In this document: one piece after another, positions 15,319 through 23,100 of the stretch | Layout of the letters: each line of letters starts with the position of its first letter | Position numbering within the stretch: the first letter of the stretch is position 1 | Source: JALHTV01 sp049510055 | Lineage (GTDB): Bacteria; Planctomycetota; Phycisphaerae; SM23-33 | DNA: 37,883 nucleotides | Direction: 5' to 3' | NCBI GenBank assembly: GCA_049510055.1 | Contig: JBEKZI010000010.1 | Coordinates: 1 to 37,883, forward strand | Program-made: the position numbers and the translations under genes | Notes under the pieces: model-generated | What the model saw: only the letters and a program-made list of their open reading frames with translations | Databases searched by the model: none | Told to the model about the DNA's origin: nothing

Positions 15319-15579
15319 ATGCAAAACCTAACGAACGCAACCGCCGGACACACCGGAGGCGGGGATCGGACGCCTCGCGAATCGTCCGTATTAATCGATG
15401 TACAGGGGGTAGCCGCGCTGCTGAACTGCTCGGTGCGGCACGTTTACCGGCTCTGCGACCTGCATCGCATGCCGCGCCCGGTCAAGCTTGGCGCGCTGGC
15501 ACGATGGTCGAAAACTGTGATCGCAAATTGGATCGATCAGGGCTGCCCATCATGCAGAAACGGGGGACAACGTGAGTAA
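15319..15579 (+). CDS. AlpA/excisionase-type helix-turn-helix protein
   Basis: An 86-residue protein with a MerR-like HTH of the AlpA/excisionase group: VQGVAALLNCSVRHVYRLCD, followed by the wing RMPRPVKLGALARWSKTVI and NWI. Such proteins regulate integrase genes or bend DNA for excision. It overlaps the replication gene by 8 bp (GTG 15572 inside its last codons), so the two are translated together. The two 12-bp repeats upstream could be its binding sites. Confidence 0.8.
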   Translation: MQNLTNATAGHTGGGDRTPRESSVLIDVQGVAALLNCSVRHVYRLCDLHRMPRPVKLGALARWSKTVIANWIDQGCPSCRNGGQRE

Positions 15580-18028
15580 CTCCAACACTGTTCGAGCCGT
15601 TCTCAACCTCTTGGCAGGCGTTAAGCAGACTGGCTCTACTCAATGGCAGGCCCACTGCCCGGCGCATGATGATAAGCATGCCAGCTTGTCCATCGGACAA
15701 GGCGATGACGGCCGCGTGCTGCTGTATTGCCATGCCGGTTGCACCTTAGGCGACGTGCTGGCCAAAATCGGCTTGAGCGACACCAATCTATTCGCGCCGA
15801 GTGTTGCCCCCGCCTTCAGACGGCCGGCGTTGCCAGCCTCCAGGGCATACAGGAGCCGACCGATCTACAAAACAGCGGAAGAAGCCTTTGCTGAAGCCGG
15901 TCGTCAAGCCAACGGTCAATTCGTGTGCGCCTGGTCGTACCCTGGAGACACCTTCCGCGTCGCGCGCTTTGCCCTGAGAGACGGCGGCAAGACCTTCCGG
16001 CCGATTCACCGCAACACCGCTGGCTGGTCGATTGGGGATCCGGCCGGGCTGTTGCCTCTGTATCGTAGCGACGATCTTCCCGATGCCGGCCCAATTCTAC
16101 TTGTAGAGGGCGAAAAATGCGTTGACGTGGCCTACGGCGTCGGTTTGCCCGCCGTCACCAGCGCCCACGGGGCCGGAAGCGCCCACAAGAGCGATTGGCA
16201 TGCGCTGGCAGGGCGGGAAGTCATCATCCTTCCCGACAACGACGCCGCTGGTCATGGGTACGCCGAGGAAGCCGCCTTGATCTTGAGCCAGTTGACGCCG
16301 CCGGCCACAGTCAAGATCGTCGCCCTGCCCGACCTGAGTGAGCACGGCGACATTGCCGATTGGATAGGCCCTGACGGCCCGATGGGATCTAAGTCAGCCG
16401 ATGAAATCAGAGCCGCCGTGCTGGACATGGCGAAGACGGCGAAGCCCTGGACGCCACCAGCGGCAACGGGCAAGCCACAAGCCGAGTCGCTCGCGCAAGG
16501 CGCTGAGGGAACCCCCACACAAGCCGAAGCGATTGTCCGCCTTGCCTTGGAACGTTACCGCCTCGGCGTAACTGACACCGGGGAACCGTTCGCTGTCGAG
16601 CGCAAGGGGCCGAATATCGCCCGTGTGTTCCGCGGTGGGCGTGAAGCCCTGCGCGCGGTGTTGGCGCGTGACTACCGCCGGACCTGCAGACGCACGGCCA
16701 ATGCCTCCGCGCTTGCCGACACCCTCACCACCTTGGAAGGCGAAGGCTTGGACGCAACGCCGGAAGCCGTCGGCCTGCGCGTGGCCGAGTACAACGGTGG
16801 GATCATCTTGGACCTTGGCGACACCAAAGGCCAAGCGGTGATCGTGCGCCCCGGCGGCTGGGAGATCGTACCTATGTCCCCCGTTCTGTTTCGGCGAACG
16901 GCGCTTACCGCCGCGCTGCCCGTACCCGAGCGCGGTGGACGGCTGGACGAGCTACGGGGCCTCTTGAATCTGAGCGATGAAACCTGGCCGCTGGTGCGTG
17001 GTTGGCTTGTGGCGGCGATGCTGCCGTCCATGCCCCACCCGATCCTCCTGCTGGGCGGCGAGCAGGGCACGGGAAAAAGCACGGCCGCACGGATGCTGGT
17101 CAATCTGATAGATCCATCGCCTGCGCCGTTGCGTTCCGAGCCGCGCGACTCCGAAGGTTGGGCCTTGGCTGCCGCCGGATCATGGGCCGTGGCAGTGGAC
17201 AACGTGAGTCGGATTCCGGGCTGGTGGAGCGATGTACTCTGCCGCGCTGTGAGCGGTGACGGCTGGGTGCGGCGAAAACTCTACACTGACGCGGACCTGT
17301 CTGTCCTTGCCTTCCGCCGCGTCGTAATCCTGACGAGCATCGACGCTGGGGCGATGCGCGGCGACCTGGGCGACCGTCTGCTTCTGGCAGACTTGGGTCG
17401 GATCGGCGACGCCGACCGAAAGACAGAGGCCAACCTCGACCGGAGCTATGTCGAAATCCGGCCGCGCGTCCTGGGGGGCCTTCTGGACACGCTGGTGGAC
17501 GTCCTGGCGCGGTTGCCCAACATCACGGTTCCGAGGCTGCCGCGAATGGCGGACTTCGCGCGCGTGCTGGCCGCACTCGATGACGCGGACGGTGCAGACA
17601 GTTGCGCCCTTCGTCTGTACCAGGCCCAGGCCGGCCGAATCGCAGGCGAGGTCCTGGAGGCTGACGCTGTGGGCGTAGCCATCCTGGCGCTGCTGGATAA
17701 AACGGCCGGCTGGTGGGAAGGGACGACCACCGAGCTTCTGCAGGCGGTTCGACCGGCCGACAAGTTCCCGCACGGCTGGCCTGAAACGGCGCGCGCGCTG
17801 ACTGGACGGTTGAAGCGACTGACCCCGGCATTGCGGGCTGCGAACGTGGAGGTCGAGCGGGACCGCACGGGCCATGACCGGGCGCGGCGGTTGACCCTCC
17901 GAAGGGTGGGGCAAAATAACGTCCGCACCGTCCGCAAGGATACGGAGGACATGCATCCGCATCCTCCCTGCGGACAGCTTGCGGACGATGCGGACGGTTC
18001 CGCGCAAGCTTCCTCGGGTAAGGAATGA
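15572..18028 (+). CDS. CHC2 zinc finger / TOPRIM / P-loop ATPase replication protein
   Basis: An 818-residue protein joining primase-like and helicase-like parts, probably the element's replication initiator. Residues 25-60 hold a CHC2-type zinc finger (Cys29, His32, Cys53, Cys57 in CPAHDD and CHAGC). Residues ~170-240 are a TOPRIM domain with ILLVEGEK and the acidic LPDNDAAG. Residues ~490-600 are a P-loop ATPase with Walker A GGEQGTGKST, followed by WAVAVDNVSR and a sensor-like VVILTSID. TOPRIM and zinc finger usually bind template DNA and metal for primer synthesis. The GTG start overlaps the AlpA-like gene, and its stop overlaps the next small ORF (ATGA). By eye it is more GC-rich than the gene at 13991. 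Confidence 0.85.
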   Translation: MSNSNTVRAVLNLLAGVKQTGSTQWQAHCPAHDDKHASLSIGQGDDGRVLLYCHAGCTLGDVLAKIGLSDTNLFAPSVAPAFRRPALPASRAYRSRPIYKTAEEAFAEAGRQANGQFVCAWSYPGDTFRVARFALRDGGKTFRPIHRNTAGWSIGDPAGLLPLYRSDDLPDAGPILLVEGEKCVDVAYGVGLPAVTSAHGAGSAHKSDWHALAGREVIILPDNDAAGHGYAEEAALILSQLTPPATVKIVALPDLSEHGDIADWIGPDGPMGSKSADEIRAAVLDMAKTAKPWTPPAATGKPQAESLAQGAEGTPTQAEAIVRLALERYRLGVTDTGEPFAVERKGPNIARVFRGGREALRAVLARDYRRTCRRTANASALADTLTTLEGEGLDATPEAVGLRVAEYNGGIILDLGDTKGQAVIVRPGGWEIVPMSPVLFRRTALTAALPVPERGGRLDELRGLLNLSDETWPLVRGWLVAAMLPSMPHPILLLGGEQGTGKSTAARMLVNLIDPSPAPLRSEPRDSEGWALAAAGSWAVAVDNVSRIPGWWSDVLCRAVSGDGWVRRKLYTDADLSVLAFRRVVILTSIDAGAMRGDLGDRLLLADLGRIGDADRKTEANLDRSYVEIRPRVLGGLLDTLVDVLARLPNITVPRLPRMADFARVLAALDDADGADSCALRLYQAQAGRIAGEVLEADAVGVAILALLDKTAGWWEGTTTELLQAVRPADKFPHGWPETARALTGRLKRLTPALRAANVEVERDRTGHDRARRLTLRRVGQNNVRTVRKDTEDMHPHPPCGQLADDADGSAQASSGKE

Positions 18029-18147
18029 CGCCATGCGACCAGCCAACAGACATGCATCACGTCGGTGAAATTGTGAACCGGCTAGGAGAAATCGCCTTGA
18101 GCTTCCGCCGGAGTTGCGGCCCAGTGTGTCGCACGGACGCGGATTGA
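18025..18147 (+). CDS. 40-residue ORF translationally coupled to the replication gene
   Basis: ATG 18025 overlaps the TGA of the replication gene as ATGA, the usual arrangement for coupled translation, and the frame ends at TGA 18147, 11 bp before the integrase start. The product (MTPCDQPTDMHHVGEIVNRL and so on) has four Cys/His-rich spots but no recognisable motif. It could be a small regulator of the integrase or a chance frame; the ATGA overlap is the only real support. Confidence 0.35.
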   Translation: MTPCDQPTDMHHVGEIVNRLGEIALSFRRSCGPVCRTDAD

Positions 18148-18158
18148 CGAGAAGAAAC

Positions 18159-19601
18159 ATGGCTACGGTCTACCGCAAAATCTATCCTGTGCCGATGCCG
18201 CCCGGCGCGGAGATCATCCGTCTCCGTGGGCAGCGTATCGCAAGGTGGATCGACGGCCGCGGCAACGAGAAGACCGCCCCGGTTACGAAGAACGGCAGGA
18301 AGATCCTGCACGAGGCGGGATGCTGGTATGGCCGCTTCAGGGGCGCCGACGGCCGCGACACCCGTGTCTCTACCGGCTGCCACGACGAGCAGGCCGCCCG
18401 TAAAGTGCTGTCGGGCCTGCTGGCCGAGGTCGACAAGGTGCGGGCGGGCATTCTCACACCCCAGGAGAGCCAGGCCGCCCGCCACACGGCCAAGCCGATC
18501 AGCGATCATGTCGCCGCCTACATGGCCTATCTGGCGGCCAAGACCGTCCGCGGGCGGAAGGTGTCCGCCTCCCATCGCTACAACGTCGCTCGGCAGCTCG
18601 ACCGCTTGGTGGCCGAGTGCGGCTTTCGGCGGATCGGCGACATCACCTGCCAGCGGGTCACGAAGTGGCTGGGCGACCAGACCGACAGGTCCGACAAGGC
18701 GCCGCGCACGGTCCTGAAATATCGTGCGAGCCTGACGGCCTTCTGCAAGTGGGCCGTGCGGGAAGGCCGACTGGCGGCCAATCTACTCGCAAGGCTGCCG
18801 GGTGTGGCTATCGATGAGGATCGCCGCAAGCGCCGGGCGCTGACGCTTGCGGAGATCACGGCCCTGCTGGAGGCGGCGGCTACGCGGCCGCTACGGGACG
18901 CGCTGCTGATTCGCCGCGGGGTTCGCAAGGGCCAGGAGACCGCCAAGGTAAGGCCGACCGAGCGAGATCGGCTGATTCGGCTCGGCCGAGAGCGGGCACT
19001 TATCTATAAGACTCTTATTTACAGCGGTTTGCGGAAAGGCGAGTTGGCAAGCTTGACCGTGGCCGACCTACATCTCAACGATCAACATCCTTATGTGGAA
19101 CTGGCTGCCAAGAACGCCAAGAGCGGACGCGGTGCGAAGATCCCACTGCGGGCTGACCTCGCCGCCGAGCTCCGCGAGCACCTGGATAGCAGGCTTGCCC
19201 AGTACCGCCGGCAGATGCTGAAGGACGGGCGGACCGAGGTGCCGCTCGCCCTACCCGGCGAGATGAGGCTATTCGACGTGCCGGACGATTTGGTCCGAAT
19301 CTTCGACCGCGACCTGGCGGCGGCTGGAATCGCAAAGACCGACGTCGATGGCAAGACGGTCGACGTCCACAGCCTGCGGCACACCTTCGCCACGTTGCTC
19401 AGCAAGGCCGGCGTGGTGCCGCGAATGGCGCAAGAACTGATGCGGCATAGCGACATCCGTCTGACGATGAACACCTACACCCACCTCCAGCTCATCGACA
19501 CAGCCGGGGCGGTTGAGCTGCTGCCCAGCGTCGGCCTCGTGCAGCACGAAACCAGCCCGCAGGTCGCCACGGGCACGAACGGCCCGGTTGGCGTTGCATG
19601 A
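18159..19601 (+). CDS. Full-length tyrosine integrase, planctomycete type
   Basis: A 480-residue site-specific recombinase. An N-terminal arm-binding region is followed by a SAM-like core-binding domain (about residues 110-215) and a catalytic domain with Arg in YSGLRKGELASLTV (near residue 291), HSLRHTFATLL (near 403) and LMRHSDIRLTMNTYTH (428-441) with the nucleophile Tyr. A ~30-residue insertion with RRGVRKG and RLGRERALIYKTL just before the catalytic Arg is, as I recall, typical of planctomycete integrases. I chose ATG 18159 because of the GAGAAGAA upstream and because the frame's earlier start lies inside the preceding small ORF. The stop is 2 bp before a ~100-bp direct repeat, a likely attachment site. 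Confidence 0.9.
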   Translation: MATVYRKIYPVPMPPGAEIIRLRGQRIARWIDGRGNEKTAPVTKNGRKILHEAGCWYGRFRGADGRDTRVSTGCHDEQAARKVLSGLLAEVDKVRAGILTPQESQAARHTAKPISDHVAAYMAYLAAKTVRGRKVSASHRYNVARQLDRLVAECGFRRIGDITCQRVTKWLGDQTDRSDKAPRTVLKYRASLTAFCKWAVREGRLAANLLARLPGVAIDEDRRKRRALTLAEITALLEAAATRPLRDALLIRRGVRKGQETAKVRPTERDRLIRLGRERALIYKTLIYSGLRKGELASLTVADLHLNDQHPYVELAAKNAKSGRGAKIPLRADLAAELREHLDSRLAQYRRQMLKDGRTEVPLALPGEMRLFDVPDDLVRIFDRDLAAAGIAKTDVDGKTVDVHSLRHTFATLLSKAGVVPRMAQELMRHSDIRLTMNTYTHLQLIDTAGAVELLPSVGLVQHETSPQVATGTNGPVGVA

Positions 19602-19603
19602 AA

Positions 19604-19699
19604 CGGTGCCGGTTTCGGTGCCAGCGGTGACGGAATCAGTGACACCGGTGCCGGAGTGTAGTCCACCGCTGTCGCGTACTGTCACTTGTTGGCAAAACG
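19604..19699. repeat. Direct repeat copy A next to the integrase (candidate att site)
   Basis: This 96-bp stretch matches 25293-25400. The first 52 bases (CGGTGCCGGTTTCGGTGCCA onward) are identical in both copies. Then copy B has an extra 12 bp, and the remaining ~44 bases differ at five positions. Copy A starts 2 bp after the integrase stop and its far end carries the last codons and stop of the vanZ-like gene (FANK-stop). An attachment site that overlaps a gene's 3' end and restores it is typical for tyrosine integrases. Within the repeat, GGTGCCGG and GGTGACGG recur, suggesting arm-type binding sites. Confidence 0.6.
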
Positions 19700-20092
19700 A
19701 AAAATCTTCGGAGCCAACACAAAAACGCTTTCCCACAGCCCCAGCGCGATGACCGTCGCCACCGTATCGGTGATCCAGTCCGCCAGGTCCGTCGAGCGAC
19801 CGAAAAATTGCTGCGTATACTCATCCACGGCGGCGTAGATCATCATCACCGAGAGCACCAGCAGCACGCGACGGCCCCGCGTCACCCCGAACGCTACGAC
19901 CGCCAATACGAACCAGCTGCTCAGCCCCAGAAACCCCACACCGTGCAGCACAAAGTGCCCCAGATCGAGTATCTCCGTGGGAATGCTCTTGCTGGGAATG
20001 TGCGTGGCCGTAAAGGCGCCAACCCACACGAGCAGAAAGATGATCAGCACCGGCTTTCGCCACCGGTGAAGAAATGATTCAATCCTTTCCAC
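19682..20092 (-). CDS. VanZ-like family membrane protein
   Basis: A 136-residue protein with four predicted membrane segments (residues ~13-30, 45-68, 73-90, 108-128). It carries the VanZ-family pattern: THIPSKS, then DLGHFVLHGVGFLGLS, then DEYTQQFFGRSTDLADWITD. VanZ itself gives low-level teicoplanin resistance, but most relatives have unknown envelope roles and some occur near surface-protein or polysaccharide loci. The start is GTG 20092, 52 bp after the beta-helix gene, so it may be on the same transcript. Its last four codons lie inside direct repeat A, so an insertion there would leave the gene nearly intact. Confidence 0.8.
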   Translation of the reverse strand: MERIESFLHRWRKPVLIIFLLVWVGAFTATHIPSKSIPTEILDLGHFVLHGVGFLGLSSWFVLAVVAFGVTRGRRVLLVLSVMMIYAAVDEYTQQFFGRSTDLADWITDTVATVIALGLWESVFVLAPKIFRFANK

Positions 20093-20144
20093 GTGCCCGG
20101 TCCGATCATACGTCTTGCCGGCCCTAACGGCCGCTGACTACCGC

Positions 20145-23100
20145 TCAGAACTCTTCGACGGTCAAATCCGTCCCGGTGGGGAAGACCGTTATAACCGGCG
20201 GAGTCTGTTTCGCCTTGTGAGTGATGACGGTGTTGTTCGCCTTGGTGAAGCCGTCAATGATCCGCACCGACCGGATGCCGCCGGAACCGTACAGGCCCCA
20301 GAAGCCGAAGGGCGTGCCGCCGTTGCCGTACTCGGCGTTCACGATGACCATCGGGCCCATCCGGGCGGCCGAGAAGTTTGAATTGATGAACAGGTTGTGC
20401 GCGGTCTTAGGCCCGGTGATGGTCAGGCTGGCAATGGTGGCTGACGTATTCACGAAGTCATTGGCGCTCGTAGCGTGCAGAGTGACGCTCGGATCGATCC
20501 CGGCGAGGACATCGACGTCTGTAGCGCTCTTGAGCTGAAGGTTTCCGATATTGCCGGTTGCTCGAACGTTCAGGTCGAAGGCGTCGCCCTTAATCATCAA
20601 GTTCCCGACGCTGCCGCCGGCATTCATCGTCAAACCGTCGATCGCGCCCGGGATTGTGTCAGACACTGTCCAATTGCCCATATTGTTTGTGGTGTTTATC
20701 GTCTCATCGGTGATGGTGTCCGCGGACCCCGCGCCGGCGCCCGTGACCGTCACGGCGACAATGCTGCCGGCGACTTCCCACGTGCAGCCGTTGAGGCTGC
20801 CGAGGGTCGCGGAAATCAGGTTGGTAGATTCACTGGCGTCGAACAGCCACATATCGGTGTTGAACGCGCCGGCCACCTTCAGATTATCGATCTCCGGCGC
20901 GATGATGATCGGGGTGATGGTGTCCTGGGGCACGGAGCCGGCCGTGAAATTCCGGATATACGTCCAGGACCGCAGGTTCATGTCCATGACATTGTCGAAG
21001 GTCCAGTTGGTCTCGAAGCTGCAGGCCGGTGCGGGTCCGCCGGGAGACCACCCGACCCATAGCGATTGCGCGTCGCCTTGAACGTTCTGCACGATGACGT
21101 TTCCTATGGTCCCGCTGACCACCAAGGCCCCGTTGCCGGTAAGCGACGTGGTGGGGGCGCTGAGCGTGCCCATGTTTCCGATCACCGCGATGCTGTCCAC
21201 GGTGTCACTGCCGCCGCCTGCCGTCGTGATCGTCAGAGCGTTGCCGGTTTTGGGATCCGCTCCGACGGCCACCATGGCACGAATGTCCGGCGCCCCGGTG
21301 GATGCGCCCATGTCAGCCCGCAAGACGTAGACCGTCGTGGCCGGGTCGGCAGCGCCGAGTTTGACGGTGGTCGTCTTGCCGACGGAGTTGGTAAAGCTCA
21401 TGCTGGGGCGGCTCTTGGTGAGGATCGTTCCGAACAGTGATCCCGCCGTCACGCCGCTGCCGCTGACGTTGTTGCTGATGTTGGCCTGGTTGCCCGTGCC
21501 ATTGCTGCCGGCCGCGCCTGTCGAACCGCCGTTGATTCCCGTTCCCCCCGCGCCGCCGGTGCCGCCGGTGGCGATGTTGGCGTCGCTATTGGCGCCATAG
21601 GTGACATTGATGGCAACGGACCCGCCGGTGTTGTTTACATAGATCCCGCCGCCGGTGCCGTCCCCGCCTGCGCCGCCGGCGCCGCCGTCGTACTGGGTGA
21701 GATCCGTGGCGGAAGCGTTGCCGCCATGTCCGCCGTTGCCTCCGATGGCTGCGTCGGCAGTGATGGTCGTGCCGAAGAGGGTCAGCGAGGCATTGCTGGA
21801 ATACACGCCGCCGCCCTGGCCGTTGCCGCCTGCGCCGCCGGTGCCGCCGGCGCCGCCGGAGGCAGGAGCGCTTCCGGCGCCGCCGGATCCGCCCTCGGCC
21901 GTGTCACTGTCAAACTGTCCCGCGATAACAACGAGTGAACTGTCGTCGACAACGAAGATGCCGCCGCCATGGGCGTTTGCGCCCGTGTTGCCGTTGATAT
22001 GGGTGCTGGTCCCGGCGCCGCCCGTGCCGCCGATGGCCTCATTCTCGTCTACATTGGTCCCCGCCAGCGTCACGGTTGACCCTTTTGAATAGATGCCGCC
22101 GCCGGTGGCCGTTCCGGCCGCATAATCGGCGCCGCCGGCCTGACCCTCTGCCCTATTCGAGTCAATGGTCGCGTTGTTGAGAGTGACAGCCCCGTCGATA
22201 ACATAGATGCCGCCGCCGCTTGAAGCGCCATCGTCTCCGCCGGACCCGCCGACGCCGCCCTGCGCACTATTGCTGTCAATCGTAATGGTGTTGCTTGCCT
22301 CGCCGGTATACCCGCCGGTAAACGACGCGGTATCGAGATACACCCCCCCGCCGCCACCGGCGCCGCCGGTGGGCTCACCGCTGCCACTGGCGGAGTTGCC
22401 GCCCACGGCTTCATTGTGATCAATCAGGCCACTGCCATTGAATGTGACAAACCCCGTATAGACATACAGCCCGCCGCCATCGGCATTGCCGCCTGCGCCG
22501 CCGGTGTCGCCCGCGCCGCCATTGCCGCCCTGCGCCGTATTGCCGCTGCCTCCGGAAGCGCCTATGCTGCCGCTGAAGGTCAGTGTGCCATTGGCCAGGA
22601 AGACGCCGCCGCCATTGGCGTTGCCGCCGGCCCCGCCGGGACCGCCGCTGTCTGAACCGCCCGCTCCGCCGTCGCCGCCTAAGCCGGCGTTGGCCGTGTT
22701 GTTGGTGACCGTTCCATTGGCCAAAACGACCGAGCTCCACTCCGCACCGTTATTGAAGGCAAGCGTGTTGTCACCAACGGCAATGGCCCCGCCGTCGGCA
22801 TCGCCGCCCGCCCCGCCGCTGCCGCCTTCCGCGGTGCCGCCGGGGGTGCCGCCTGTAGTGCCGTTGCCTGCGGTGATCGTGTTGGAATCAAATGCGGTGG
22901 CGGTAATGCTGATCCGTCCGGCTGAGGCATAGAGGCCGCCGCCGCCGGCCATGCCACCGTTGCCGCCTGACCCGCCCTCACCGCCGCTGCCGCTGCCTTC
23001 GCCGGTTGGGCCGCCTTGTTCGCCGGCGCCGCCATCACCCGCGGTGGCCGTGTTGTGGCTGACGGCGCCGCCTGAATACGAGAGGGTGGCACTGGTGGGC

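Larger units (their letters stand above)
9287..19699. mobile_element. Integrated mobile-element region (prophage or integrative element), bounds uncertain
   Basis: The stretch carries two tyrosine recombinases, an AlpA-type HTH protein, a primase/helicase-like replication protein, a terminase-small-subunit-like HTH protein and a ParB-methyltransferase fusion, but no structural phage genes. The right end is supported by the integrase gene lying next to a direct repeat at 19604-19699. The left end is not defined: I found no matching repeat on that side, and I placed it at the first decayed gene after the defence operon. Two recombinases in opposite orientation suggest at least two superimposed elements. 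Confidence 0.5.

Noticed and set aside
17180..18160. 326-codon minus-strand frame opposite the replication gene
   Set aside because: It mirrors the GC-rich ATPase region of the replication protein and has no domain of its own.
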